From Modicisalibacter ilicicola DSM 19980 (GTDB lineage: Bacteria > Pseudomonadota > Gammaproteobacteria > Pseudomonadales > Halomonadaceae): a DNA stretch of 64,000 bases. The stretch lies in the NCBI RefSeq assembly GCF_900128925.1, contig NZ_FQUJ01000011.1, forward strand, positions 85,162 to 149,161. Reading direction: 5' to 3'. Position 1 is the first letter of the stretch; the number at the start of each line of letters is the position of its first letter. The notes under the pieces are model-generated. The model was not told where the DNA came from. It did not search any database and saw only the letters and a list, made by a program, of their open reading frames with translations. Both the position numbers and the translations under genes were made by a program. Positions 28,949 through 40,116 of the stretch are shown here, piece by piece.

Positions 28949-30061
28949 ATGTTGAAAGTCGGATTTGTCGGTTGGCGGGGCATGGTCGGCTCCGTGCTCA
29001 TGCATCGCATGCGCGAGGAGAACGACTTTGCCGGCATCGAGCCGGTCTTCTTTACTACTTCCCAGGTCGGTCAGCCGGGGCCCGATATCGGTGTCGACGT
29101 GCCGCCGCTCAAGGACGCCTTCGACCAGCAGGCCCTCAAGGCGCTGGACGTGATCGTGACCTGCCAGGGCGGCGACTACACCGAGGAAGTCTACAAGCCG
29201 CTACGCGAGTCGGGCTGGAAAGGCTACTGGCTGGATGCGGCAAGCACCCTGCGCATGAGCGACGAGGCGACCATCGTACTCGACCCGGTCAATCGCCACG
29301 TGATCGATGCCCAGCTCGCCAAGGGAACCAGGACGTTTGCCGGTGGCAACTGCACCGTCAGCCTGATGCTGATGGGGCTCGGTGGGCTGTTCGAGGCCGA
29401 CCTGATCGAGTGGATGACCTCCATGACCTATCAGGCCGCCTCGGGATCCGGCGCCAAGCACATGCGCGAACTGCTCAGCCAGATGGGCTCGCTGCGTGAT
29501 TCCGTGCAGCACGAACTCGACGATCCGGCCAGCGCCATCCTCGACATCGATCGCAAGGTTTCCGAGGCGATGCGCGGGGGCGACTTCCCCATCGAGAACT
29601 TCGGCGCGCCCCTGGCCGGTGGCCTCTTGCCCTGGATCGACAAGGCCATGGACAACGGCCAGAGCAAGGAAGAGTGGAAGGGTGGCGTCGAGACCAACAA
29701 GATCCTGGGTCACACCGCCAACCCGATTCCCATCGACGGCCTGTGCGTGCGCATCGGCGCCATGCGATCCCACAGTCAGGCCTTCACTATCAAGCTGAAG
29801 AAAGATGTGCCGATAGATGAGATAGAGGATCGTCTAGCCAGGCACAATGACTGGGTCAAGGTCATCCCCAACGAGAAGGAAGCGACGCTCCAGGGCCTGA
29901 CGCCCGCCGCCGTTACCGGCACCATGAATGTCCCGGTGGGGCGGCTGCGCAAGCTGGCCATGGGCGGCGAGTATCTGACCGCCTTCAGTGTGGGTGACCA
30001 GTTGCTCTGGGGAGCCGCGGAGCCGCTCAAGCGCATGCTTGGCATTCTGCGCGAGCAGTAA
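28949..30061 (+). CDS. asd: Aspartate-semialdehyde dehydrogenase
   Basis: A 370-residue enzyme producing aspartate semialdehyde for lysine, threonine, methionine and diaminopimelate. It has the NADP loop [18 protein letters not shown] and the active-site Cys135 in [15 protein letters not shown], the same residue number as in E. coli. [16 protein letters not shown] follows. AGGAGG precedes ATG 28949. The gene sits between leuB and fimV as in Pseudomonas. Confidence 0.97.
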   Translation: MLKVGFVGWRGMVGSVLMHRMREENDFAGIEPVFFTTSQVGQPGPDIGVDVPPLKDAFDQQALKALDVIVTCQGGDYTEEVYKPLRESGWKGYWLDAASTLRMSDEATIVLDPVNRHVIDAQLAKGTRTFAGGNCTVSLMLMGLGGLFEADLIEWMTSMTYQAASGSGAKHMRELLSQMGSLRDSVQHELDDPASAILDIDRKVSEAMRGGDFPIENFGAPLAGGLLPWIDKAMDNGQSKEEWKGGVETNKILGHTANPIPIDGLCVRIGAMRSHSQAFTIKLKKDVPIDEIEDRLARHNDWVKVIPNEKEATLQGLTPAAVTGTMNVPVGRLRKLAMGGEYLTAFSVGDQLLWGAAEPLKRMLGILREQ

Positions 30062-30086
30062 CGACACAGGCCGGGTTCCAGCACCG

Positions 30087-30119
30087 ACGACGCCTCCTCC
30101 GGGAGGCGTCGTTGCGTTG
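30087..30119 (+). terminator. Stem-loop terminator of asd
   Basis: A perfect 11-bp stem, ACGACGCCTCC (30087-30097) with GGAGGCGTCGT (30102-30112), a four-base loop and a short T/G-rich tail. Confidence 0.65.
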
Positions 30120-30237
30120 GAAGGCAGCAACGGGACGTGCAGGGAGAGGACGATGCAGGACGTTCAATAACGCAACGCCACAACATGCCTTGGCCAGGCG
30201 CTGGTCCAAGACGGTGAATCGAGCTGGGGGATAAAAA

Positions 30238-32442
30238 ATGAGACGCATACTTCCACTGGTCGCAACGGTGACGCTCGTCGCCGCCAGCCCTGGACTACAA
30301 GCGTTGGACTTGGCCGAGCTGAAGGTACAGTCTCGTCTCGACGAGCCCTTGCGCGCGCGCATTCCGCTGGTCGATCTGGAAGGCGTGGACCCCGGTCGGC
30401 TGAAGGTACAGCTTGCCGACAAGGCGGATTACGAAAAGGCGGGTCTGCCGTACGGCCCGGTGGTCGACGACGTCCAGGTCTCCCTCAGCCACCAGGGCAA
30501 CGATGCCGCCTTGCTGCTGAGTACCGAACAGGCGGTGAGCGAGCCTTATCTCGAGCTGCTGCTCCTGCTGGAATGGCCGGAAGGCGAGCAGCAGCGCCAG
30601 GTGAACCTGCTGCTCGATCCACCGGAATACACCCTGGGGCCAGCACTGCGAGGTGCGTCGCAAGGCGTGACACCCGAACGCCAGGACGTGACACCCAGGG
30701 CGACCGATGCGACACGCGCGCAAGCGCGACAGATCGTGGTGGAAGCCGGCAGCACGCTCTGGAGCCTTGCCGAGCGTGTTCGGCTGGAAGCCGGGGTAAC
30801 CATCGAGCAGGCCATGCTGGCCCTTTACACCACCAATCCCGGGGCTTTCGAGGCACCCAACATCAATGCCCTGCATGCGGGTTCCGTGATGGATATTCCC
30901 TCCCGGGGCGTCATGACGGCGGTCAGCCCTGCCGAGGCACGACGGTTGGTGAGTGAGCAGAACCAGGCATGGGAATCGAGGCATTCGAAACCCGCTGATG
31001 CCGATGCGCAGGTAGAGTCGCCAGCCCCCGCAGCGCCCGTTGTCGATGCAGATGGCGCCCTGGCCTTGCGCGAGGCCATCGCAGATGAGCGTAGCGCCGA
31101 GATCGTCGACTCCAGCGGGGCAAAGGCCCTGCAGGACGCCATCGAGAAGAACACCGGCGAACCGGTAATCGTCGACACGGGCAAGAGCAATAGTCAGTTC
31201 CAGGATGAGGTCGATAGGGACGCCGGCGCTGTCACGACGGCGGAATTCGAAGCCTTGATAGCCCAGCAGGAAGCGCGTTTGGCGGCTCTCGAGGCCAGAT
31301 TGGAGGCCACCACGCAAACGCTGGAAGAGACCCGAGCAAGGAGCGACCGCACCGAGGGCAAGGTGGCCCTGGTGAGCCAGAGCGTGGATGGGTTGCGGGA
31401 GCAGGTCGTCGCGGCCCTGAAAGGCAAGACCCTGAATGGTGACGGCGGCGAGGGATTCCTGAACCTGGCCGGTATCCTGCAGACGGTGAAGGCCCACATG
31501 GCAACTATCGGCGGCGCCTCGGCGCTCATGCTGCTGGTTCCTCTGGCATTGTTGCGTCGACGGCAGCGCTCCCTGGCTGAAAAGTCAGCCGAGGAGACGC
31601 CTGTACGTGACGTGCCAGGGGCGCGTCCGGAAGGCAGGGGCCGGGGTGCCGACGAGTCGCTTTACAGTGCCTCGATGCCCTCGAGCGCCACCCGGGATGC
31701 CATCCAGGCCCGGGCGTCACAGGCGGAAACACTCAACGACGCCGATGTGTTCATTGCCCATGGCCGTCACGCGGCGGCGCGAGAGCTCCTGGAGCAGGAA
31801 CTGGAAGGCATGCCCGAGCGCCATGATCTGCGCCTCAAGCTGCTGTCGGTCTATATCGATCTTGGCGAGGGCGAAGCCGCAGAGCGCACCGCAAGCTTCC
31901 TCAGGCGCAATGCACCATTTTCCTGTCAGGCGGTCGACCGGCTCATGGCACGCTACGAGAAGCCGCCTGAAGAGACCGTCTTCGAAGAGGCTGTTTCCGA
32001 TGACGAGGCATTCGAGAACAAGGCCATGCAGGATGCGTCCTTCGTGGACATGGCTTTCGAGGCCGCGGCCTCGGAAGGAGAAGCATCCGACGAGGAAGCG
32101 GACGGGCGAACCTCGGGTGGCCTGACGACGGACGAGGATGACGCCAGGCCCGAGACGACGGCGTCACGAATCCCGGACGAGACTCGGGAGCGGGGCCGGG
32201 AAGGCGAAAACGTGATCGACTATCAGCCGCCCAGTCTCGAGTCCGACTCGGAGGCCTCCAGCGACGAAATGGATCTATCGGAGCGCGTTCAGGCAGACGC
32301 CCTGGAGGTGACGATGGTGTCGGACGATCAGGCGCCCGCCGGGCAGGCGTCGGGTACCGAAGAGGAGTGGCTCATCGAGGAGATCGCCTTCGACCCCCCG
32401 CAGTGGGGTGCGCCCTCCGATTCCGACACTCCTCGACGCTAG
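30238..32442 (+). CDS. fimV: FimV/HubP-type polar protein
   Basis: A 734-residue inner-membrane protein. A signal peptide (residues 1-22) precedes the FimV N-terminal domain (LDLAELKVQSRLDEPLRARI). A LysM-like domain with VEAGSTLWSLAERVR lies near residues 165-225, a coiled coil (EARLAALEARLEATTQTLEE) near 335-385 and one membrane helix near 420-440. The cytosolic part has a TPR-like segment near 500-560 and a very acidic tail. FimV/HubP organises the cell pole and type IV pilus function. It is shorter than P. aeruginosa FimV (919). Confidence 0.9.
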   Translation: MRRILPLVATVTLVAASPGLQALDLAELKVQSRLDEPLRARIPLVDLEGVDPGRLKVQLADKADYEKAGLPYGPVVDDVQVSLSHQGNDAALLLSTEQAVSEPYLELLLLLEWPEGEQQRQVNLLLDPPEYTLGPALRGASQGVTPERQDVTPRATDATRAQARQIVVEAGSTLWSLAERVRLEAGVTIEQAMLALYTTNPGAFEAPNINALHAGSVMDIPSRGVMTAVSPAEARRLVSEQNQAWESRHSKPADADAQVESPAPAAPVVDADGALALREAIADERSAEIVDSSGAKALQDAIEKNTGEPVIVDTGKSNSQFQDEVDRDAGAVTTAEFEALIAQQEARLAALEARLEATTQTLEETRARSDRTEGKVALVSQSVDGLREQVVAALKGKTLNGDGGEGFLNLAGILQTVKAHMATIGGASALMLLVPLALLRRRQRSLAEKSAEETPVRDVPGARPEGRGRGADESLYSASMPSSATRDAIQARASQAETLNDADVFIAHGRHAAARELLEQELEGMPERHDLRLKLLSVYIDLGEGEAAERTASFLRRNAPFSCQAVDRLMARYEKPPEETVFEEAVSDDEAFENKAMQDASFVDMAFEAAASEGEASDEEADGRTSGGLTTDEDDARPETTASRIPDETRERGREGENVIDYQPPSLESDSEASSDEMDLSERVQADALEVTMVSDDQAPAGQASGTEEEWLIEEIAFDPPQWGAPSDSDTPRR

Positions 32443-32460
32443 CCGCATCGAATATTGAAG

Positions 32461-32481
32461 CGCCCCTTCGCGGGGCGTTTT
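32461..32481 (+). terminator. Terminator of fimV
   Basis: CGCCCC (32461-32466) pairs with GGGGCG (32472-32477) and is followed by TTTT. Confidence 0.85.
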
Positions 32482-32683
32482 CGTTGATGCTTGGCTTGTC
32501 GGCCGGACGCGTTCATGGTCTTGGGGGGTAAAAGGCGCTATGGTAATCGTCAACATTTATTGCCAGCCGTAACCCGGATTGGAAGCGGCACTCATCGCGA
32601 ATCATGAATGAAGCCAGCTATGGCGTAGCTGCTGTTTCGAACTACGGCCATTTCGCCCATGGAAATGCGACACGGTGGAACAG

Positions 32684-33874
32684 ATGAGTTACCAGAACCG
32701 GTTTCGGCGGGGCCTGCACAGGTTTCTGCAGGCCCTCGAAAAGAAGTTCACTCACGAGCCCAGGCATTCACGCTTTGCCGAGTGGCGTGATCAGGCCTCT
32801 TTTCGGGGATTCGGCGCGTTCGAAAATCCTGATAAATATCGGCCCGGCCCTGGCGAGCCACTCTGGCGTTCGCGACAACCTATCGATCGGCCAGGGGTGT
32901 GCACACTGCGTGATGCCGTCATCTACATGCTCAGCCCGAGAGCGACGGTCGCTCAGGACCCCCAGCGGCGCCTGGCCATCATCTTCGATCGCTATTATCG
33001 TCGACTCACCTTCCCCGGATCGCGCCATCTGCTGCCCTATCTCCTGCGCGGCGAATGGCGGCGTTGGTGGCGACCCAGGCGGCGCTGCGTGCATTATTCC
33101 GGGCGGGTCGCCGTGCTCAGCAATTACGTGAGCGATCGTACCAACTACTACCACTTCTGGGCCGATAACATCGCCGATATCTGGTATCTACGCCAATTGT
33201 TGGCGGAATCCGAGATGCCCGAGCGCTACCTGATGCCGTTCAGCGATCTCCCCTGGCAAAGGCGGATCCTGGAAATGTGCGGCATCGGGGTGGATCAGGT
33301 TATCCCTTTTACGGTACATGAATGGCTGTCGGTAGATACCCTGATCGTGCCTGTCCGGGACAAGGGGGCCACGCTTTCGCCACCCTGGCTGGCCCACGCC
33401 ATTCGCGACATGGCCGACTGGAAGAATGATGGTCATAAAAGCCCGGCGAGCCGGCGTCTGTTTCTGTCCCGGGCCGATGCGCCGCGTCGCCGGGTCGTCG
33501 ATGAAGAGCGTTTGCACGACCGGCTCCGAACCGCGGGATTCGAGATCCTCACCCTGGACGGACTCGATGTGCGGGAGCAGCAGGCGCTGTTCGCTTCCGC
33601 ATCAGTCATTCTCGCGCCTCACGGCGCGGCGCTGACCAATCTGGTGTGGTGTCGACCGGGCGCTGCGGTTGTGGACTTCCTCTCCGAAAACCATCTGCTG
33701 GCCTGCTTCCGGGAACTGGCATGGCAAACCGGCGTGGACTACCACCCCATTCCCTGCCGCCAGGTGGGCGGCGATGCCGAGGGCATCGAAGGCGATATCG
33801 AGATCACCCTCGAACAGCTCGACGGAGCTCTTAAACGGTTGAGTGAAAAAGACATCGGACGGGTATGCATGTAA
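32684..33874 (+). CDS. Glycosyltransferase family 61 protein
   Basis: A 396-residue protein (399 from a GTG at 32675). The C-terminal half carries the GT61 pattern: RRLFLSRADAPRRRVVDEE, then FASASVILAPHGAALTNLVW and CRPGAAVVDFL. The middle has NYYHFWADNIADIWYLRQLL, also typical. Family members transfer xylose or GlcNAc-type sugars to glycans or cell-surface polymers; the donor and acceptor are unknown here. It is placed between fimV and truA, which are adjacent in pseudomonads, and its upstream gap (240 bases) is more AT-rich than its surroundings. Confidence 0.85.
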   Translation: MSYQNRFRRGLHRFLQALEKKFTHEPRHSRFAEWRDQASFRGFGAFENPDKYRPGPGEPLWRSRQPIDRPGVCTLRDAVIYMLSPRATVAQDPQRRLAIIFDRYYRRLTFPGSRHLLPYLLRGEWRRWWRPRRRCVHYSGRVAVLSNYVSDRTNYYHFWADNIADIWYLRQLLAESEMPERYLMPFSDLPWQRRILEMCGIGVDQVIPFTVHEWLSVDTLIVPVRDKGATLSPPWLAHAIRDMADWKNDGHKSPASRRLFLSRADAPRRRVVDEERLHDRLRTAGFEILTLDGLDVREQQALFASASVILAPHGAALTNLVWCRPGAAVVDFLSENHLLACFRELAWQTGVDYHPIPCRQVGGDAEGIEGDIEITLEQLDGALKRLSEKDIGRVCM

Positions 33875-33912
33875 GATAAGTTGTTTCCTGTCAGCATGAA
33901 GTTCGAGCACCG

Positions 33913-34878
33913 ATGCCCCTATTCGAGTTCCTGGATGATTCTCGACCTCTCACGGGCCGCGTGGCCCTGGGGGTCGAGTACGATGGTAGCGGCTACTGCG
34001 GCTGGCAGCGTCTCAAGCAGGCCCCTTCTGTACAGGCTGCGCTGGAAGAGGCGCTGGGCAAGGTCGCCTCGACGCCCGTCAAGGTGCTGTGCAGTGGTCG
34101 TACCGACAGCGGCGTGCACGCGACCCGCCAGATCGTGCACTTCGATGCGCCCGTGCCCCGGAGCCAGAAGGCCTGGGTCTTTGGCGCCAATGCCAATCTC
34201 CCCCGGGACATCGCCGTGCGCTGGGCCGTGCCCGTGGCAGAGGACTTTCATGCGCGTTTCCTGGCGCTGGCACGACGCTACCGCTACGTGATCCTTAACC
34301 AGCCCAACCGCCCGGTGCTCGAGCGCGCCAATGCCACCTGGTGTCGCGAGCCGCTGGATGAGCGGCGGATGCATGAAGCGGCACAAGTGCTGGTGGGCGA
34401 GCACGATTTCTCGAGCTTTCGTGCCGCGGGCTGCCAATCCAGGTCGGCCTGGCGCCATCTGCATTTCATCGAGGTGGCCCGCTACGGGCCGCTGGTGGTG
34501 ATCGATGTACAGGCCAACGCCTTCCTGCACCACATGATTCGCAATATCGCCGGCGCCCTGGTGGCGGTCGGCAGGGGAGATGAGGACGCTGACTATATGG
34601 GGAGGCTTCTTGCCCTGCGTGACCGGGCTCGGGCCAACGTCACCGCGCCGGGTTGTGGCCTGCATTTCGTCGACTCGGTCTACGACGAACGCTTTGCGCT
34701 GCCGCGCGAGCCTCTGGGGCCGAACCTGCTGGCCTTTCTAGGCGAGTGGACCGGCGAGCGGCCATTGCCCGACAGCCCGATGGTGCGTTATCGGCGCGGG
34801 CAACCGCTGGCCGGGATCGATCCCGAGCGTCCCGAGTCGAACGATGAGGCCAGGTTCTTCGGGGAGGCACGACCATGA
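33913..34878 (+). CDS. truA: tRNA pseudouridine(38-40) synthase TruA
   Basis: A 321-residue pseudouridine synthase for positions 38-40 of the tRNA anticodon arm. The catalytic Asp65 lies in [18 protein letters not shown], and [17 protein letters not shown] is the second family signature. It has a C-terminal extension of about 40 residues beyond E. coli TruA (270). The stop overlaps the trpF start by four bases. Confidence 0.97.
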   Translation: MPLFEFLDDSRPLTGRVALGVEYDGSGYCGWQRLKQAPSVQAALEEALGKVASTPVKVLCSGRTDSGVHATRQIVHFDAPVPRSQKAWVFGANANLPRDIAVRWAVPVAEDFHARFLALARRYRYVILNQPNRPVLERANATWCREPLDERRMHEAAQVLVGEHDFSSFRAAGCQSRSAWRHLHFIEVARYGPLVVIDVQANAFLHHMIRNIAGALVAVGRGDEDADYMGRLLALRDRARANVTAPGCGLHFVDSVYDERFALPREPLGPNLLAFLGEWTGERPLPDSPMVRYRRGQPLAGIDPERPESNDEARFFGEARP

Positions 34879-35513
34879 CCGAACACATGAGGGGGCGTAC
34901 AAGGGTCAAGATCTGTGGCCTGACCCGGGAAGAAGACGTGGACACCGCCGTGGCCGCGGGCGCCGACGCGATCGGCTTCGTGCTCTGGCCGGGCAGCCAT
35001 CGTGCGATCGATGCCGGACGCCTGGCACACCTTGCTGCCCGGGTGCCGGCATTCGTCACACGAGTGGGGCTCTTCGTCGACCAGTCTCCCGAGTTCGTGC
35101 GACGCTGCGAGTCCTATCTGGATCTGATCCAGTACCATGGGGACGAGCCTCCGGAGGCCTGTGCTCATACCCTGCGCCCGTGGATCAAGGCGCTGCGCAT
35201 GCGCGACGGGGTCGATCTTGCGGCGGCAGCCCAGGCCTATGGCGAAGCCCGTGGCCTGTTGCTCGACGCCTACAAGCCGGGCGTCCCGGGGGGGACCGGC
35301 GAGACCTTCGACTGGTCCCGAATCCCCGCAAACCTGGCAAAACCTGTTATTCTCGCGGGTGGCCTCACCGCCAGCAATGTGGGCGACGCCATCCGCACGG
35401 TCCAGCCCTTTGCGGTGGATGTCTCGGGAGGCGTCGAGCATGCTCGTGGTGTCAAGGATCCCGAATTGATCCGCGCGTTCATTCGTCAAGTGTCTCTCGC
35501 GCAACAGCCGTAA
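34875..35513 (+). CDS. trpF: Phosphoribosylanthranilate isomerase
   Basis: A 212-residue TIM-barrel enzyme of tryptophan synthesis. The catalytic Cys is in [13 protein letters not shown] and the Asp in [32 protein letters not shown] and DVSGGVE bind phosphate. It overlaps truA and is followed by trpB after 28 bases. No trpC fusion is present, unlike in enteric bacteria. Confidence 0.97.
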   Translation: MTEHMRGRTRVKICGLTREEDVDTAVAAGADAIGFVLWPGSHRAIDAGRLAHLAARVPAFVTRVGLFVDQSPEFVRRCESYLDLIQYHGDEPPEACAHTLRPWIKALRMRDGVDLAAAAQAYGEARGLLLDAYKPGVPGGTGETFDWSRIPANLAKPVILAGGLTASNVGDAIRTVQPFAVDVSGGVEHARGVKDPELIRAFIRQVSLAQQP

Positions 35514-35541
35514 TATCCAGCGACCCTATGAGGTGCCCTTC

Positions 35542-36756
<1,215 letters not shown>

Positions 36757-36796
36757 GAGACCGTCCATGATCTACTGCACTCGGCGATACGGCGTT

Positions 36797-36870
36797 GAAA
36801 TTGAACTTAGAATGCTCATTTACACCATGTAAACTCGCACGCGAGCCCGGTGCTTTCTTCGTTCAATTTC
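36797..36870 (+). promoter_or_regulatory. Inverted repeats in the trpB-trpA gap
   Basis: GAAATTGAAC (36797-36806) is repeated inverted as GTTCAATTTC (36861-36870). Between them lies a smaller palindrome, TTTACA-CCA-TGTAAA (36819-36833). They could form a hairpin in the mRNA or be an operator for a trpA-proximal promoter. No leader peptide rich in Trp is seen. Confidence 0.4.
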
Positions 36871-36926
36871 GCCTTGTCTCGCCTTCGTTCGTAACGACCA
36901 TGAACGGGCTCTAGAAGGAAAAAGAG

Positions 36927-37730
36927 ATGAATCGTATCGACCAACGCTTCGCCACCCTCAAGGAGCAGGGCCGTACCGCGCTGATCCCCTATATCACCGC
37001 GGGCGACCCGGCTCCGGAACATACCGTCGGATTCATGCATGCCCTGGTCGAGGCCGGCGCGGATGTCATCGAGCTGGGCATGCCGTTTTCCGATCCCATG
37101 GCCGATGGACCGGTGATCCAGAAGGCCTGCGAGCGCGCGCTCAAGCATCATGTGCGCCTGTCGCACATCTTCGACATGGTGAGCGAATTCCGTCGTCGCG
37201 ACAGCGAGACCCCCGTCGTATTGATGGGCTATCTCAATCCGATGGAGCGTATGGGCCTGCACGACTTCGCCGAGCAGGCGGCCGGATCGGGGGTCGACGG
37301 CGTGCTGGTCGTCGACATGCCGCCGGAGGAAGCCGACGAAGTCGCCCCGCTGTTCAAGGAATACCATCTCCAGTCGATCTTCCTGGTGGCCCCTACCACC
37401 TCCGAGTCGCGTGCCGCTACAATATGCGCCCATGGAGAGGGGTATCTCTATTACGTGTCCCTCAAAGGGGTGACCGGGGCCGCGACGCTGGACGTGTCGG
37501 AAGTGGATCGGCACCTCGAGCCGCTGCGCCGGCTGACCTCCTTGCCCTTGTGCGTCGGTTTCGGTATTCGTGACGGTGATACGGCCGCCGCCGTGGCTCA
37601 GGTCGCCGACGGGGTGATCGTCGGCAGTGCTCTGGTATCACGTATCGCCGACAACTGCGAGCGACCCGAACGGGCCACGGAGGAGCTCAAGGCGCTGTTG
37701 AGCGAGATGCGCCACGCCCTGGATGCCTGA
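36927..37730 (+). CDS. trpA: Tryptophan synthase alpha chain
   Basis: A 267-residue TIM barrel that cleaves indole-3-glycerol phosphate. Catalytic Glu49 ([12 protein letters not shown]) and Asp60 (MADGP) have the same numbering as in E. coli. VAPTTSESR and GVTGA mark the active-site loops. AGAAGGAAAAAGAG precedes the ATG. accD follows after 91 bases. Confidence 0.97.
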   Translation: MNRIDQRFATLKEQGRTALIPYITAGDPAPEHTVGFMHALVEAGADVIELGMPFSDPMADGPVIQKACERALKHHVRLSHIFDMVSEFRRRDSETPVVLMGYLNPMERMGLHDFAEQAAGSGVDGVLVVDMPPEEADEVAPLFKEYHLQSIFLVAPTTSESRAATICAHGEGYLYYVSLKGVTGAATLDVSEVDRHLEPLRRLTSLPLCVGFGIRDGDTAAAVAQVADGVIVGSALVSRIADNCERPERATEELKALLSEMRHALDA

Positions 37731-37766
37731 ACGAAGCGAGATTCGGCCCTGTCGATGACTCCGGGA

Positions 37767-37786
37767 CCGAGCGGCGAGCCGCTCGG
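37767..37786 (+). terminator. Perfect stem-loop between trpA and accD
   Basis: CCGAGCGG (37767-37774) and CCGCTCGG (37779-37786) flank a CGAG loop. There is no T run, so it may be an mRNA-stability or attenuation element. Confidence 0.45.
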
Positions 37787-37821
37787 ATATCAACCACAGC
37801 AGCATACGGAACCTCCTTACC

Positions 37822-38775
37822 ATGAGCTGGCTAGACAAGATCGTGCCGTCCATGGGGCGTATTCAGCGTAACGATCGGCGTTCCAGCGTGCCCGATGGCC
37901 TCTGGCGCAAATGCCCCAAGTGCGACGCGGTGCTCTATCTTCCCGAGCTGGAGAAGCACCACAATGTTTGTCCCAAGTGTGACCACCATCTGCGCCTGAC
38001 GGCGCGCAAGCGTCTGGACTGGTTTCTGGACGCCGAGGGTCGCGAGGAGATCGCGGCCGGTCTGCAGCCCGTCGATCGCCTCAAGTTCCGGGACTCCAAG
38101 AAGTATCGGGACCGCTTGAATGCGGCGCAGAAGGAGACCGGCGAGGACGATGCGCTGGTGGCCATGCGTGGCACGCTGGACGGCCTCCCGGTGGTGGTGG
38201 CGTCCTTCGAGTTCACCTTCATGGGTGGCTCCATGGGGGCGGTCGTCGGTGAGAAGTTCGTGCGTGCCGCCTCCTTGGCGCTGGAAGAGAAGGTGCCCTT
38301 CATCTGCTTTTCCGCCTCGGGTGGTGCACGCATGCAGGAAGCCTTGTTCTCGCTGATGCAGATGGCCAAGACCTCCGCGGCACTGGAAAGGCTCAAGCAG
38401 GCGGGGGTGCCCTACATTTCCGTGCTCACGGACCCGGTGTTCGGCGGTGTCTCGGCATCGCTTGCCATGCTCGGGGATTTGAATGTGGCCGAGCCCAATG
38501 CCCTGATCGGTTTCGCCGGCCCGCGGGTCATCGAGCAGACGGTACGCGAGCAGTTGCCGGAGGGGTTCCAGCGCAGCGAATTCCTGCTCGAGCATGGCAC
38601 GGTGGACATGATCGTGCATCGCCAGGAGATGCGTGAGCGCGTCGGCGGCATGCTGCGCAAGCTGACCCACCAGCCGCTGCCGGGCGTGGCCCCTGAGCAT
38701 GGTGAGGAGCCGGAGGAAGAGGTGCAGGAAGAGTTGCTCCTCGACGACGAGACGCCCCAGGATGCCGAACGCTGA
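37822..38775 (+). CDS. accD: Acetyl-CoA carboxylase carboxyltransferase subunit beta
   Basis: A 317-residue subunit of the carboxyltransferase that makes malonyl-CoA. The zinc ribbon uses Cys31, Cys34, Cys50 and Cys53. The crotonase-like core has [17 protein letters not shown] and [18 protein letters not shown], then [17 protein letters not shown] strongly acidic tail of about 30 residues extends past the conserved domain. folC starts directly after the stop. Confidence 0.97.
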   Translation: MSWLDKIVPSMGRIQRNDRRSSVPDGLWRKCPKCDAVLYLPELEKHHNVCPKCDHHLRLTARKRLDWFLDAEGREEIAAGLQPVDRLKFRDSKKYRDRLNAAQKETGEDDALVAMRGTLDGLPVVVASFEFTFMGGSMGAVVGEKFVRAASLALEEKVPFICFSASGGARMQEALFSLMQMAKTSAALERLKQAGVPYISVLTDPVFGGVSASLAMLGDLNVAEPNALIGFAGPRVIEQTVREQLPEGFQRSEFLLEHGTVDMIVHRQEMRERVGGMLRKLTHQPLPGVAPEHGEEPEEEVQEELLLDDETPQDAER

Positions 38776-40116
38776 ATGAGCGACAGCATGGCGCTGGCCG
38801 ACTGGCTTGCGCGAATCGAGTCCCAGCACCCGGTGAGCATCGACCTCGGCCTCGAGAGAGTGGCCGAGGTCGCGCGTCGTATGGGGCTGACCGATTCGCC
38901 CATCGCCGAGCGGGTCGTCAGCGTGGCGGGCACCAACGGCAAGGGATCCACGGTCGCCCTGCTCGAGGCCTTGGCCCGTGCCCATGGGCTGTCCACGGCC
39001 ACCTACACCTCTCCGCATCTGCTGCGCTATAACGAGCGTCTGCGTCTCGACGGTATCGAAGCCTCGGACGCCCTGCTGGTGGCGGGGTTCGAGCGTGTCG
39101 AGACGGCACGTCTTGCGCCTGAACCGATCTCCCTGACCTATTTCGAGGTCGGCACCCTGGCAGCCTTCTGGGCGATTGCCGAACGACATCCCCAGATGGC
39201 AATCCTGGAAATCGGCCTCGGCGGGCGTCTCGATGCCGTCAATGTCGTGGACCCAGACGTGGCGATCATCACCACGGTCGCCCAGGATCACGCGGCTTTT
39301 CTCGGTACCGATATCGAGATCATCGGTCGCGAGAAGGCCGGCATTCTGCGTGCCGCGCGCCCCGCGGTGCTGGGCAGCCGGCATCTGCCGGCCAGCGTAT
39401 ACCGCCGGGCCCTCGAGCTTGGCGCCGGGACACACGCGCTGGGTCGTGATTTCTGGCATGTGCCTCAGGCGACAGGGTGGCAGGAGGGTGACGGCAACTG
39501 GCGCTGGGAAGGCCGCGACGGCGAGGGCAACGCGCTGACGCTCGAGGCGCTTCCCGATCCTCGTCTGCCCCTCGACAATGCCGCCAGTGCCCTGCAGGCG
39601 CTGGCGCTTGCCGGGACTACCCTCGATGGCGAAGCATGCCGGCAAGCCTTCGAGGGGGTGCGCCTTCCCGGGCGGATGCAGTGGCTGGGGCAGTGGTGCC
39701 TGGACGTGGCGCACAATCCCCAGGCAGCGCATTATCTGGCGGCCAGGCTTGCCGAACGGCCTCGGTCGGGTCGTCGTGTCGCGCTTTTCGGCATGCTCGA
39801 CGACAAGGATGCCGGCGCCGTGATCGACGCCCTGGCCGCCCAGGTGGATGGCTGGGTGGCCGTGAGCCTCGAGGGCGAACGGGGTCGAGATGCCACGCAG
39901 CTGGCCGCGCTGCTCGAGAGTCATGGTCAGACGGTGCTGCATCGTGCTGCTGCTCCCCGTGCGGGGGCCGAATGGCTGGCCGCGACGCTAGAGACGAACG
40001 ACGAGGCGCTGGTATGCGGCTCTTTCCTTACCGTGGCCGACGTGCTCGACTGGTATGATTCGCGGGAATCGGATGTCAGCCCGGAAACGGCGTCTATCCC
40101 GAGGAGGAAATCATGA
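38776..40116 (+). CDS. folC: Dihydrofolate/folylpolyglutamate synthase
   Basis: A 446-residue Mur-ligase-family enzyme adding glutamate to dihydropteroate or folates. The P-loop VSVAGTNGKGSTVALLE and TSPHLLRYNERLRLDG are family signatures, and LEIGLGGRLDAVNVVDPD and VAQDHAAFLG follow. The ATG directly follows the accD stop with no gap. The stop overlaps dedD by four bases. This is the conserved accD-folC-dedD-cvpA-purF block. Confidence 0.96.
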   Translation: MSDSMALADWLARIESQHPVSIDLGLERVAEVARRMGLTDSPIAERVVSVAGTNGKGSTVALLEALARAHGLSTATYTSPHLLRYNERLRLDGIEASDALLVAGFERVETARLAPEPISLTYFEVGTLAAFWAIAERHPQMAILEIGLGGRLDAVNVVDPDVAIITTVAQDHAAFLGTDIEIIGREKAGILRAARPAVLGSRHLPASVYRRALELGAGTHALGRDFWHVPQATGWQEGDGNWRWEGRDGEGNALTLEALPDPRLPLDNAASALQALALAGTTLDGEACRQAFEGVRLPGRMQWLGQWCLDVAHNPQAAHYLAARLAERPRSGRRVALFGMLDDKDAGAVIDALAAQVDGWVAVSLEGERGRDATQLAALLESHGQTVLHRAAAPRAGAEWLAATLETNDEALVCGSFLTVADVLDWYDSRESDVSPETASIPRRKS

